Of a DNA stretch of 64,000 nucleotides, positions 34,421-45,623 are shown in pieces; the stretch's first letter is position 1; the number at the start of each line of letters is the position of its first letter. Under the pieces are notes generated by a model that saw only the letters and a program-made list of their open reading frames with translations, made no database searches and was not told the origin of the DNA. This DNA comes from Piliocolobus tephrosceles (Eukaryota > Chordata > Mammalia > Primates > Cercopithecidae), in NCBI RefSeq assembly GCF_002776525.5, contig NC_045441.1:129995402-130059401 (forward strand). Direction: 5' to 3'. The position numbers and the translations under genes are program-made.

Positions 34421-35136
34421 TCTGTGGCATTCTTGCTTGAGGCTGCTGCCATCCCTTCTGATGACTGGCCAATCTCTCCCTCTGTTGCTATGTGTTCAGC
34501 TAGAGACTGTGCGTGTGAAGGTGTTGTCAATAGATTTGGAGTACTGTGAATTTAAGTGATAACCTCCACTGCAATTTGGGGGCTTCATGCACTTTCTACA
34601 TGCCACTGGTTGAATGGACACTGCAAGTATGTGCTACAAAGTCTGGACAGGGCCCACAACTGCACACATCCTTGACTGACTGAGCCTCTGCATGTTCATG
34701 CACACAGGAGACACAGAGGAGCCTGAAGGAAAACAAAAGCCAGGTCAGGCAACATGGTGGCCTGAAGTTTGAATATGCTCCCTGATACACAGACAGACAC
34801 ACAAAGAACAGAAACCTTACTGGCCTTGAAATATTTAAACAAAACCTCTGACACATCTTTAGCTTGACATTAAGCTATGGAAAGACAGGAGCAACCCCTA
34901 GGAAGTCAAGAATAAAACTAAAAACAAGGGGGAAAAAAAAAACAAACAAATTGGGCAGATATATTAGTAGTCACACATTATGGGGGGTGGGAACACACTT
35001 CAAAGATGTAGTCCAACTATAAAACTTGGAGAGAACACACAGAGCAGCTAATCGAGAACGCTGGAAGTAAATAGCAGTAGACAGATTGGGATAGAGGACA
35101 AGAATCTGAATCATTACAAAACCATCAGTGAGTTTA

Positions 35137-35427
35137 CTTTTTTTTTTGAGACGGAGTCTTGCTCTGTCGCCAGGCTGCAGTGCAGTGGCATGATCTCGAC
35201 TCACTGCAACCTCCAACTCCCTGGTTCAAGCGATTCTCCTGCCTTAGCCTCCTGGGTAGCTGGGATTACAGGCACGTGCCACCATGCCCAGCTAATTTTT
35301 GTATTTTCAGTACAGACGGGGTTTCACCATGTTAGCCAGGATGGCCTCGATCTCCTGACCTTGTGATCTGCCCACCTTGGCCTCCCAAAGTGCTGGGATC
35401 ACAGGCATGAGCCACTGCGACTGGCCT
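35137..35427 (-). repeat. Alu (S/Y-type)
   Basis: Antisense, GAGACGGAGTCTTGCTCTG to CACTGCGACTGGCC. Flanks GTTTACTTTT and GTTCACTTTT form a decayed TSD. Confidence 0.94.
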
Positions 35428-35803
35428 AAAAAAAAGTTCACTTTTTAAAAGAAAAAAAGTAAAAAAAAAAAAAAAAAAAAAGGCAAAGAAAAAAAGTAAA
35501 AAAAGTTTATTTTTTAAAAGAAATTCTAGTATCTCTCAGCCATCCCAGAAGGGGGCACTGGGGTAGAGAGAGCTCTGGGGGAAGCTCGCCAGTTCTAGCT
35601 CAAAGAAAAAAAAAGAAATAACATTCAAAGATAGTGTCTCAGTTTTTTCCCTTCACTTTTCTCACCCTAACCCTCAAGTAACCCTATGGTGGCAGCAGCA
35701 ACAATAGCATCTTCAAAAGAGCCAACATTCTGAGAGCGGGGAAAGAACCAGGGTCTCCACTTGATGTAGCTGTGGGGATTAAAATAAAATGAACAGAACC
35801 AAG

Positions 35804-36210
35804 GTGATACGGTTTGAATCTAGGTCCCCGCCCAAATCTCATGTTCAAATGTAATCCCCGATATTGGAGGTGGGGCCTGGTGGGAGATAATTGGATCGTG
35901 GAAGTGGTTTCTCATGGCTTAACACCATCCCCCTTAGTGCTGTCATTGTGATAGTGAGTTTTTATAAGATCTGGTCATTTAAAAGTATGTGGTATCCTCC
36001 CCATCTCTTGCTTCTGCTCCAGCCATGAGAGATATGCCTGCTTCCCCTTTACACTTTTCACCATGATTTTAAGTTTCCTGGGGCCTCCACAGAAGCAGAA
36101 TCTGCTATGTTTCCTATACAGTCTGCAGAACCATGAGCCAAGTGAACCACTCTTTTCTTTATAAATTACCTAGTCTCAGGCATTTCTTTATAGCAATTCA
36201 AGAATAGAGT
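35804..36210 (+). repeat. THE1 solo LTR (ERVL-MaLR)
   Basis: TGATACGGTTTGAATCTAGG, CCCGCCCAAATCTCATGTTC, GGGGCCTGGTGGGAGATAAT and CTTTATAAATTACCTAGTCT, ending AGAATAGAGTAATAC. Full-length LTR, no internal part. Second THE1 in the window and independent of 23798. Confidence 0.94.
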
Positions 36211-36457
36211 AATACATCAGGGATCTATGGGAAAGTAACAAAAAGATCTCACATCTGTCTCAGTGAACTTCTAAAAGCAAATAATAGGATGATAAAAAAT
36301 ATCTGAAGAAATAATATCAAAAGCCTTCCCAAATCTGACAAACGACATAAAACTACAGATTCAAACAGGTCAGTGAATCACAAAATGGATAAATACATAG
36401 AATTTCACACTCTCGCATATCATAAAGTGGTGACAATGAAACACAAAAAATTACTAT

Positions 36458-36745
36458 TATTTTTTGAGATAGCATCGTACTCTGTCACCCAGGCTGGAGT
36501 GCAAAAGTTATCTCAGCTCACTGCAACCTCTGCCTCCGGGCTCAAGCAATTTTCCTGCCTCAGCCTCCCCAGAAGCTGGGATTACAGGTGCCTGTGACCA
36601 TGCCTGGCTAAGTTTTGTACTTTCAGTACAGACAGGATTACACCATGTTGGCCAGGCTGATCTCGAACTCCCGACCTCAGGTGATCCACCCGCCTCGGCC
36701 TTCCAAAGTGCTGGGATTACAGGTGTGAGCCACTGCGCCCAGCCT
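36458..36745 (-). repeat. Alu nested in L1
   Basis: TTTTTTGAGATAGCATCGTA to CACTGCGCCCAGCC. Flanks AAATTACTA and AAATTATCT. Confidence 0.93.
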
Positions 36746-38329
36746 AGAAATTATCTTGAAAACAGAGAAAAACAATCCATAAAATATAGGGGAACACCAC
36801 TTTAAATGACAACAGGTTTTTCAGCAGAAACCATGAAAGCCAGAAGGAAGTTACACATTTTAAAGTGCTGAAAGAGAAGAAAACTGTCAAGCTAAAATTC
36901 TATATCCAGTTAAAGTATCTTTCAGAATGATCATAAAACAAAGATATTTTCAGATAAATGGGAACTAAGAGAATTTGCTACCAGCAGACCTGTTCTAAAA
37001 GAATTGCTAAAAGAAATTCCTCACACAGAAGGGAAATGATACCAGAAGGAAACCAGGAAGAGTAGGTTGAGGAGTAAGGAAAATGGTAAACATGCAGACA
37101 GAAATACACTAACCCTCTCCTCTTAGTTTCCTTTAATATGTTTAATGGTTGAAAGTAAGAACAGCAGCACTGCCCAATGAAGCTTTCAATTAATGGAAAT
37201 GTAACATACAGCTAACAATAAGAGAAAAGGAGAAGACTGGATAAAGAGACTCATGTAGTTTTAACATTTCTTTAAGTGGACCATAATCCACTTAAAATAG
37301 ATGAATTTATTTTAAAGCAGGTGGTGAAAATGTTAAGTTTTTATAATGTAATCTCTGGATTGATCACTAAAACTATATGGAGAGTTAAGAATTTTTAAGC
37401 CACAATAGGTAAATTAAAACAGAATGGCTAAAAATTGTTCAAACAATCTAAAAGAATGCATGAAAGACAGAGTAATGGAAAACAGAAGCAGCTAACAGAA
37501 AACAAATTACTAAACTGGTAAACCCAAATCTAAACATACCCAAATTACATTAAATGTAAATAGTCTATAGATACAAATTAAAAGACAAGATTGTTAGAAT
37601 GAATTTTAAAAATGACCCAACTATATGTAATCTACAAGTAATTCACTTCAAATATAATTCACATAATACAAAGCATAACTAATGTATATGCACCTAATAA
37701 TGGAGCTTCAAAGAATATGAAATAAAAACTTACAGAACATTACAAATAGGAAAACAAATTCTTAATTATATTTGATGACTTCAGCACTCCTTTAATAGAA
37801 CTAGCAGACAGAAAATTAGTAATATAGAAGAAATGAACATCATCAACTCACCTGATCTGATTGATATTTATATAACATTCTACTTAACAGCTGAATACAT
37901 GTTCTTGTCAAATGCACATGGAACACTCACCAAAACAGACCATATTCTTCTGAGTCATAAGACAAACTTTCACAAGCTTAAAAAAAACACAAACGTTTGT
38001 TCTCTGACCATAATAGAATTAAACTAGAAATAGAAAGCTAATAGGAAAATCTCTAAACCCTTGGAAATTAAACAGCACATTTCTAAATAATCTTTGGGTC
38101 AAATGGAAGCCCCAAACTACATACTAACATTCCTCATAATCATTAGCAAAATATTAGCATATTGAATCCAGCAATTATAAAAGGCATAATAAACAGGACA
38201 CTAAGGTTAATTCCAGGATCACAAGGCTAGTTCAATATTCAACTGAATGAAAATACAACATACTAAATCTGTGGGATGCAACTACAGTAGTGCTACAGCG
38301 AACTAATATCATTAAGCTTATGCCATTAA

Positions 38330-38467
38330 TTTTTTTTTCGGTTTTTTTAAGAGATGGGGGGGTCTTGCATGTTGCACAGTCTAGTTTCAAACTCCTAGGC
38401 TCAAATGATGCTACCACCTCAGCCTCCCAAATAGCTGGAATTACAGGCATGTGCCACCAAGCCCTGC
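38330..38467 (-). repeat. Alu monomer (FLAM/left-arm type)
   Basis: AAGAGATGGGGGGGTCTTGC to GGCATGTGCCACCAAGCC: a single arm only, antisense, in L1. Confidence 0.82.
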
Positions 38468-39879
38468 TCTTAAATTGATACTGTTATATCAGCAAAGAAA
38501 AACAGTTGCAAATCTATCTTAAGAAACATGAAGAACAAAAAATAAACCCAAAGAAAGCAACACAAAAATAAAAAGCAGAAATTCATGAGATTGAAAACAG
38601 AAAAAAAATGATGAAAACAAAAGCTTGTTTGTTGAATAGACCAATACAATGTATAAATCTCTAGCAAAACTGACAAACAAAAAGGGAAGACACAAATTAA
38701 CAATATCAGTAATAAAAAAAGAATGAAATACAGACTCCCCTACACACAGACATTTAAAGATTACTACTATGAAAAACTCTACATAAATTCAAAATGTTAG
38801 GAAAAAATGAACCAATTCCTCAAAAACCAAAGAAAAACAACTCTCACAAGATAAAACAGATAATCTGAATGATCTTGTAACTATTAAGGAAATTAAACTC
38901 ATAGTTAAAAACCTTTCTAAAAATAAATCTCTAGTGGCAAGTTCTATCAAATATTTAAAGAAGATACAAGACTACCTATATAAAATGTCTTCCATGAAAA
39001 AGAAAAGGAGTAAATAATTTCCAACTCACTTTATGACGCATCACCTTTACACTAATATGAAAGATTGTACAAAAAAAATTATACACAATATCCCTCTTGA
39101 ATAGATACAAGATCAAAAAAGAAATCACAAGAGAAATTAGAAAATACTTTTAGACAAATGAAAACAAAAAACACATATCAAAACTGATGGAATACAGCAA
39201 AAGCAATGCTCAGAGGACAATTTGTAGCTAGAAAAGTCCACCTCTACCTCACACCATGTTTCAAAAGCCCTCAAAATGAATACATGACATAGGAGCTAAA
39301 ATAATAAAACTCCTAGAAGAAAACATAGGGGTAAATCTTAATGACCCTGGATTTAGCAGTAGATTCTTAGATATGACACCAAAAGTATGAGCAACAGCAA
39401 CAACAAAAATGACAAATTGTACTTCAATAAAATTAAAACCTTTTGTGCAATGAATATTCTCAAGAAAGTGGAAAAAAACCTACAGAATGCAAGAAAATAG
39501 CTGCAAGTCATGGATTTAATTAGGATCTGTATCCAAAATACATAAAAGATCTCAAGGAGGTAAATAGTAGTGTAGTGGTTATCAGAGTCTGGGAAGAAAA
39601 GGAGGGAGAAGGGGATAAAGGGAAGTTGGTTAATGGGTACAAACATACAATTGGATAGAAGGAATAAGTTCTAGTATTTGATATAGTAGGGACATCATAG
39701 TTAACAATTTATTGTATATTTCAAAATAGCTAGAAAAGAAGAACTGCAATGTCCCCAGCACAAAGATAAATGTTTAAGGTGACGGGTATCCCAATCACCT
39801 TGACTTCAGCATCACGCACTGTATACCTATATCAAAATATCACACATACCCCAGAAATACGTAAAACCATACATATCCA

Positions 39880-40177
39880 TTTTTTTCCCCTTTGAGATGG
39901 AGTCTTGCTCTGTCGCCCAGGTTGGAGTGCAGTGGTGCGATCTCAGCTCACTGTAACCTCCGCCTCCCGGGTTCAAGTGATTCTCCTGCCTTAGCATCCC
40001 GAGCAGCTGGGATTACAGGCATGCGCCAGTAAGTCCAACTAATTTTTTTGTATTTTTAGTAGAGACGCGGTTTCACCATGTTGGTCAGGCTAGTCTCAAA
40101 CTCTTGACCTCAAGTGATCCGCCTGCCTCGGCCTCCCAAAGAGCCAGGATTACAGGCATGAAATACCACGCCTGGCC
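39880..40177 (-). repeat. AluS-type
   Basis: TTTGAGATGGAGTCTTGCTC to CACGCCTGGCC, immediately followed by a second antisense Alu. Confidence 0.93.
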
Positions 40178-40186
40178 AAAAAAAAA

Positions 40187-40414
40187 TTTTTTTTTTTTTT
40201 TTTTTTTTGAGACAGGGACTTGCTCTGTTGTCTCAGCCTCCCGAGTAGCTGCTACTACAGGCATGCGCCACCACACCCAGCTAATATTTGTATTCTTAGT
40301 AGAGATGGGGCTTCACCATGTTAGCCAGGATGGTCTTGATCTCTTGACCTTGTGATCTGCCTCCCTCAGCCTCCCAAAGTGCTGGGATTACAGATGTGAG
40401 CCACTGCATCCGGC
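40187..40414 (-). repeat. Alu with 75-bp internal deletion, tandem to the previous one
   Basis: T20 run, GAGACAGGGACTTGCTCTGT, then directly TCTCAGCCTCCCGAGTAGC; the right-arm segment in between is lost. Ends CACTGCATCCGGCC. Confidence 0.92.
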
Positions 40415-40657
40415 CCACAATTTTTAAATTAACAAAAAAGTGTAGACTATAATGTAGTCTAGTAATGTCCAATAGCATTATTCTAAAAAAAGAAAGTACA
40501 TATCTTCATTTTAAAACAGTGTTAAAAACCACTAACAATTACCTGGGCCTTCAGTGAGTCATCATCTTTGTGTTGGTGGAGGGTCTTGCCTGTGTCGATG
40601 GCTGCTGCCTGATCAAGTCAGTGGTTGCTAAAGGTTAGGGTGACTGTGGCAATTTCT

Positions 40658-40953
40658 TTCTTTTTTTTTTTTAAGATGAGAGTCTCGCTCTGTCTCCCAG
40701 GCTGGAAGTGCAGCTGCACAATTTTGGCTCACTGCAATCTCTGCCTCCTGGGTTCAAGCAATTCTCCTGCCTCTGCCTCCCGAGTAGCTGGGATTACAGG
40801 TGCCTGCCACGCCTGGCTAATTTTTGTATTTTTAGTAGAGATGGGGTTTCACCAGGTTGGTCAGGCTGGTGTTGAACTCCTGACCTCAGGTGATCTGCCT
40901 GCCTTGGCCTCCCAAAGTGCTGGGATTACAGGCGTGAGCCACCACGCCTGACC
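40658..40953 (-). repeat. AluS-type nested in Tigger1
   Basis: TSD GGCAATTTCT at 40648-40657 and 40954-40963 shows insertion into Tigger1. Confidence 0.96.
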
Positions 40954-41658
40954 GGCAATTTCTCAAAACAAGACAACAATGAAGTCTGCTGTGCGGATTG
41001 ACTTCTTTTCACAAAAGATTTATCTGAACCAGGCAATATGGTCTGATAGCATCTGAACCACAGTAGAACTACTTTCAATTGGAGTCAGTCCTCTCAACTG
41101 TGCTAGTGCTTCATCAACTAATTTTATGTAAAATTCTATATATTTTGCTGTCATTTTATCAGTGTTCACAGCATCTTCAGCAGGAGTAAATCCCATCTCA
41201 AAAAATCACTTTCTTTGTTCATCTGTAAGAAGCAACTTCTCATTTGTTCAAGTTTCACCATGACATTGTAGCAATTCGGTCACATCTCTAGGCTCCACTT
41301 CTAATTCTAGTTACTTTGCTATTTCTACCACACCTGCAATTCCTTCCTCCACTGAAGTTTTGAACCCCTCAAAGTCATCCACAAGCATTGGAATCAATGT
41401 CTTCCAAACTCCTATTAATGGTGCTATTTGGACCTCCTCTCGTGAATCACAAACATTCTTAATGGCATCTAGAAAGGTGAATAATTTGCAGAAGGTTTTC
41501 AATTAATGTTACCCAGATGCATCAGAGGAATAACTATCTATGGTGGCTATAGCCTAATGAAAGATACTTCTTAAATAAGAAGAACTGAAAGTCAAAATTA
41601 TTACTTGATCCATGGGATACAGAATGAATGTTGTATTAGTGGTTGGGAAAAACATTAC

Positions 41659-41940
41659 TAAGGCAAGAGGATCATTTGAGACCAGGAGTTTGTGAAACTA
41701 GCCTGGGAAACACAGTCAGACCCCGTCTCTATCTAAAAAAAAAAAAAAAAAAAAATTAGCTGAGCATTGTGGTGTGTGCCTGTAGTCCCACCTACTCAGG
41801 AAGCTGAGGCAGGAGGACTGCTAGAGCTCAGGGGTTCAAGGGTGCAGACAGCTATGATCACACCACTGCACACCAGCCTGGGCAACAGAGTGAGACCCTG
41901 TCTCAAAACAAAAAAAGCACACACACATAGAAAACAAAAG
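41659..41940 (+). repeat. AluJ-like, 5'-truncated, nested in Tigger1
   Basis: Starts inside the left arm (AGGCAAGAGGATCATTTGAG). AACATTA precedes it and recurs at 41943 where Tigger1 resumes. Linker has 20 or more A. Confidence 0.9.
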
Positions 41941-42375
41941 AGAACATTAATCTTCCTTGTACATCATCAGAGTGTACCTGGGTGACCAGGTACATTGTCA
42001 ATGAGTAGTAATATGTTGGAAGGGATCTTTTTTTCTTCTGAGCAGTGGGTCTCAACAGTGGGCTTAAAATAATCAGTAAATCATGCTGTAAAAGAATGTG
42101 CTGTCATCCAGGCTTCATTGTTCCACTTACAGAACACAAACAGAGTAAATTTTGCAGAATTCCAAAGGGCCCTAGGATTTTTGGAATGATAAATGAGCAC
42201 TGGCTTCAACTTAAAAGTCACCAGCTGCATTAGCCTCTAATAATAGAGTCAGCCTGTCCTTTGAAGCTTTAAAGCCAGTCATTGACTTAAGGGAATGTTG
42301 TGGCTGGTTTGATCTTCTATCCAGATCACTAAAACTTTCTCCATATCAGCAATTAGGCTGTTCTGCTTGCTTGCT

Positions 42376-42493
42376 TTTTTTAAATTAACAGAGACGAGGT
42401 CTCACTATGATGGCCAGGCTGGTCTCGAACTCCTAGCTTCAAGTGATCCTCCCACCTTGGCCTCTTAAAGTGCTGGATTACAGGTGTGAGCAT
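42376..42493 (-). repeat. Alu monomer fragment nested in Tigger1
   Basis: AACAGAGACGAGGTCTCACT to GGATTACAGGTGTGAGC, antisense single arm. Tigger1 text GCTTGCTT / GCTTTCTT flanks it. Confidence 0.87.
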
Positions 42494-43185
42494 GTTTTGC
42501 TTTCTTATCGTTCATGTATTCACTAGAGTAGCACTTGTAGTTTCCTTGCAAAACTCTGCCTTTACATTTACAACCTGGCTGTTTGGCACAAAAGGCATAG
42601 CTTTTTGACATGCCTTCTTCACTAAGCTTAATCATTTCTAACTTTTGATTTCAAGAGACATGTGACTCTTGGTTCCACTTGAATACTTAGAGGCCATTGT
42701 AGGGTTATTAATTGGCCTAACTTCAACATTGTTGTGTCTCAGGGCGTAGGGAGGCTGGAGAAGAGTTGGGGAAACAGCCAGTCAGTGGAGCAGTGAGAAC
42801 ACACACAACATTTACTGATTAAGTTCACTGCCTTACATGGGTGTGGTTTGTGGCACCCCAAAACAATTACAATAGTATCATGGAAGATCACAGAACACCA
42901 AAACGTATAAAATTTGAAATATTTCAAGAATTACTAAAAGGTGACACAGAGACACAAAGTGAGCATGTGCTGTTGGAAAAATGGTGCTAACAGACTTCCT
43001 TGACGTGGGGTTGCCACCAATCTTCAATTGGTTAAAAACAAACAAAAAGCACATTATCTCTACAGTACAATAAAATGAAACATAATAAAACAAAGTATGC
43101 CTATTATTCTACATATAATTCCTGCAATGCTTTACGGTTGTTACACAAAGAAAAAAAAAAATGCCTACAATCCTCTCTATTGGGC

Positions 43186-43219
43186 GGCAAAAACCAAAAT
43201 TACTTTTGTACCAACCTAA
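43186..43219 (+). repeat. MADE1 half-element (mariner MITE)
   Basis: GGCAAAAACCAAAATTACTT then TTGTACCAACCTAA is one arm of the 80-bp MADE1 palindrome, derived from Hsmar1 mariner ends. The other arm is missing, so no miR-548-like hairpin can form. Confidence 0.85.
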
Positions 43220-43322
43220 TATTTAAAATGAAAGCAAGTTATAGGTCCAAACCTGTGAGTCGCTTTAGCCAACTTTGAGATCTCAAATGAGAAGTAACTA
43301 TTATTTCTTTATCAAAGTATCT

Positions 43323-43631
43323 TTTTTTTTTTTTTTTTTTTTTTTGAGATGGAGTCTTGTTCTGTCGCCCAGGCTGGAGGGCAGAGGTATGATCTCGGCT
43401 CACTGCAACCTCTGCCTCCCAGGGGTTCAAGCAATTCTCCCGTCTCAGTTGCCCGAGTAGTTGGGACTATAGGCGCATGTCACCATGCCCAGCTAATTTT
43501 TGTATTTTTAGTAGAGACTGGGTTTCACCATGTTGGTTAGGCTGGTCTCGAACTCCAGACCTTAGGTGATCTACCTGCCTCGGCCTCCCAAAGTGCTGGG
43601 ATTACAGGCATAAGCCACAGCACCCGGCCCT
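43323..43631 (-). repeat. AluS-type, left arm of a head-to-head inverted pair
   Basis: T23 run, GAGATGGAGTCTTGTTCTG to CACCCGGCCC. TSD AAGTATCT at 43315-43322 and 43632-43639. Confidence 0.95.
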
Positions 43632-43662
43632 AAGTATCTGTCTTAAAAAAGGACCTATCTTT

Positions 43663-43957
43663 GGCCGGGCGCAGTGACTCATGCTTGTAATCCCAGCACT
43701 TTGGGAGTCAGAGGCGGGTGGATCACCTGAGGTCAGGAGTTCAAGACCAACCTGCCCAACATGGAGAAACCCTGTCTCTACTAAAAATACAAAATTAGCC
43801 GGGCATGGTGGTGCATGCCTGTAATCCCAGCTACTCAGGAGGCTGAGGCAGGAGAATTGCTTGAACCCAGGAGGCGGAGGCTGCAGTGAGCCGAGATTGC
43901 ACCACTGCTCTCCAGCTAGGAAACAAGAGCAAAACTCCATCTCAAAAAAAAAAAAAA
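43663..43957 (+). repeat. AluS-type, right arm of a head-to-head inverted pair
   Basis: GGCCGGGCGCAGTGACTCAT start. TSD GACCTATCTT at 43652-43661 and 43958-43967. Only about 31 bp separate it from the opposite Alu. Confidence 0.95.
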
Positions 43958-43967
43958 GACCTATCTT

Positions 43968-44740
43968 CTTCAAAAAAAAGAGTATCAAAAGGATAATTTT
44001 CCTATGGCTTTCTGCTATGAATAACAAAGCAGTCAGTTGATCTTCTTATCTCTTGGCAAACATTCTGCACTGGGATCTTGAGGATTCTTTCACTGGCTTA
44101 CTATCTTTAATGTAGTTAATATTTTTCAACCTTGGAACATAGAATCACTCCCAAGATGCTCTACCTTGTCTTATCTTACTGGATCCTATTTAGTCACACC
44201 ATATGACACCACATGTTCTCCCTACAGGGCAATTTTCTTTTTCCTCTATGGTACTTTTATTTATTTTTCCAGTTAGCCGTGTAAGCTTTCTCAGGCTTGG
44301 CCTTTAATCTGTAGCATACATCTTTTTCAAGGCTTCTAAAAATGTGTTTTCAAGAATCTCTAGTTAATTAATATTACTCATTTAGTAAATGTGAGGCACT
44401 TTTGCAGTGCCAGACACATAAAACTCTACCCCATCCCTAAATCATCTACACTGTAACATAGAGCTACTTATTTAAAATATTCTAAGCCCAACTTTTCTGT
44501 TCCTTTTTCTAAAGATGAATAACCATACAGTAGATCATTCTGGCTTTCTGCCTTCTGATGAACTGTTTGAATGGTGAATACGTCCTTGAATAACGATTGT
44601 TATATCCTGATTTATCCACAGACCTCTCTGCTCACTAACTGAAACTAACCCCAGTATATATGTGCTGTGTATATAAAATAAAAAGAATTACCATTTTATG
44701 GATTGTCTCCGTTCTGGTCACTTATTAATCAGGTCACATA
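43968..44740. other. Mostly non-repetitive intron sequence
   Basis: No gene seen. ATTTAGTAAATGTGAGGCAC then TTTTGCAGTGCCAGACAC at 44375-44420 may be a scrap of an old repeat. Confidence 0.4.
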
Positions 44741-44744
44741 CATT

Positions 44745-44885
44745 AGTTCATTAAATCATTACACCACAGTAAGATAAAATGTATTCCATGTTACAGATAA
44801 ATAATGATAAGGTTTAGCAGGATAAGTCATCTTCCCAGCTTCATACCAAAGAGGAATTTGAATCAAGATCTATTTCCTACAGCAA
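44745..44885 (-). repeat. MIR SINE, diverged
   Basis: ATTCCATGTTACAGATAAAT, GGATAAGTCATCTTCCCAGC and GGAATTTGAATCAAGATC: antisense MIR. Confidence 0.7.
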
Positions 44886-44980
44886 TCAGAAATAAGACGG
44901 TATTTCCAACAAAGGTTTCAACCAAACCACAAATTAAAGAAAGAACGGGCATCTACAGTAGACTTTGATAACAAAATTTG

Positions 44981-45087
44981 GTGCTTGCTTCAGCAGCACA
45001 TATACTAAAATTGGAATAATACAGAGAAGATTAGCATGGCCCTTGCCTAAGGATGACATGTAAATTCATGAAGCACTCCATATTTCT
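44981..45087 (+). pseudogene. RNU6-P: U6 spliceosomal snRNA pseudogene
   Basis: A full-length, 107-nt U6-like sequence starts GTGCTTGCTTCAGCAGCACA and keeps the ATACTAAAATTGGAA segment, the ACAGAGA box and AGATTAGCATGG. Most differences from U6 are C-to-T or G-to-A changes, as expected for CpG decay: GCTCGCTTCGG has become GCTTGCTTCAG, and CCTGCGCAAG has become CTTGCCTAAG. The 3' oligo-U is disrupted (ATTTCT) and followed by A-rich DNA, typical of L1-mobilised U6 copies. No proximal sequence element or TATA box in U6 spacing was recognised upstream. It is antisense to BRAF. Confidence 0.93.
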
Positions 45088-45311
45088 AAAAATTAAAAAA
45101 TTTTTAAATTAAAATTTTTTTAAAAAAAATCAGATACAACCAACAAACTCATTATATAAAAAGAATTGTAGTTTTTGGAAATATGGAGAAAACCACACTT
45201 CTAATTTTTGGAACATAAGTGTTTCACAGAGACATATCTTTCACTTCTCTAGAAGCCCCCAATTTAAATAAGATCCCCATTAGAGGGATTCTCATTTTGG
45301 TTTCACAATCT

Positions 45312-45350
45312 CTGTGTGTGTGTGTGCGCGCGCGCATGTGTGTGTATAAA
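45312..45350. repeat. (TG)n/(CG)n microsatellite with Z-DNA potential
   Basis: TGTGTGTGTGTGTGCGCGCG followed by CATGTGTGTGTATA. An alternating purine-pyrimidine run of about 38 nt with a CG core. Confidence 0.92.
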
Positions 45351-45356
45351 CATAAT

Positions 45357-45623
45357 TTTTTTTTTTTTTTGAGAGAGGGTCTCACTCTGTAGCCCAGGCA
45401 GGAATGCAGTGCATGACCATAGCTCCCCACAATCTCAAACTCTGGGCCGGGCTCAAGTGGTTCTCTCACCTCAGCCTCCCAAGTAACCAGGACTACAGGC
45501 ACACACCATCATGCCTGGCTAATTTTTAAGTCTTTTGTAGAGATAGGGTCTTGCTGTGTTGGATCTTCCTGCATTGGCCTCCCAAAGTGTTGGGATTACA
45601 GGTGTTAGCCACCACACTTGGCC
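45357..45623 (-). repeat. AluJ-like with internal deletion
   Basis: GAGAGAGGGTCTCACTCTGT to CACCACACTTGGCC; about 30 bp lost near CTTGCTGTGTTGGATCTTCC. Confidence 0.9.

Larger units (their letters stand above)
33960..39880 (+). repeat. Long, broken L1 (L1M/L1PB type) carrying THE1 and Alu insertions
   Basis: Pieces in order: 5' region (CTGAACAAAACCGTCAAAAC, GAGGCTGCTGCCATCCCTTC), ORF1-ORF2 region (AGCAGAAACCATGAAAGCC, CTAAAATTCTATATCCAG, AGACCTGTTCTAAAAGAAT), ORF2 (TCTTCTGAGTCATAAGACAA, CCACCTCTACCTCACACC) and 3' end (GGAGGGAGAAGGGGATAAAG, TATATTTCAAAATAGCTAG, AATATCACACATACCCC). Nested: Alus at 34117, 35137, 36458 and 38330, and a THE1 LTR at 35804. Large parts of ORF2 are deleted and both frames are broken, so it cannot move. 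Confidence 0.75.
40430..43103 (-). mobile_element. Tigger1 DNA transposon (pogo/Tc1-mariner), internally deleted, with three nested Alus
   Basis: The right edge (AATAAAACAAAGTATGCCTA near 43083-43103) is the decayed Tigger1 terminal inverted repeat. The left part (TGTAGACTATAATGTAGTCT, CCAATAGCATTATTC) is its other subterminal region. A pogo-type transposase relic is encoded on the minus strand. Its ATG-GCC start is at 42697-42695, and a clear C-terminal piece (43 or so recognisable residues around IKNVCDSREEVQIAP and DDFEGFKTSVEEG) lies at 41311-41502. About 0.3 kb of the transposase region is absent at about 42284. Alus interrupt at 40658-40953, 41659-41940 and 42376-42493. Frames are broken; it is inactive. 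Confidence 0.93.

Noticed and set aside
34112..34549. 145-codon plus-strand open frame
   Set aside because: Begins in and mostly consists of an antisense Alu; the remainder is L1 5' region sequence.
41311..41502. 63-codon minus-strand open frame looking like a gene fragment
   Set aside because: It is the Tigger1 transposase C-terminal relic inside a dead transposon, not a host gene.
43186..43219. miR-548-type hairpin
   Set aside because: Only one arm of MADE1 is present, so the palindrome needed for a hairpin precursor is missing.
43602..44027. 141-codon minus-strand open frame
   Set aside because: Reads through the antisense strand of the Alu at 43663-43957; typical Alu peptide.
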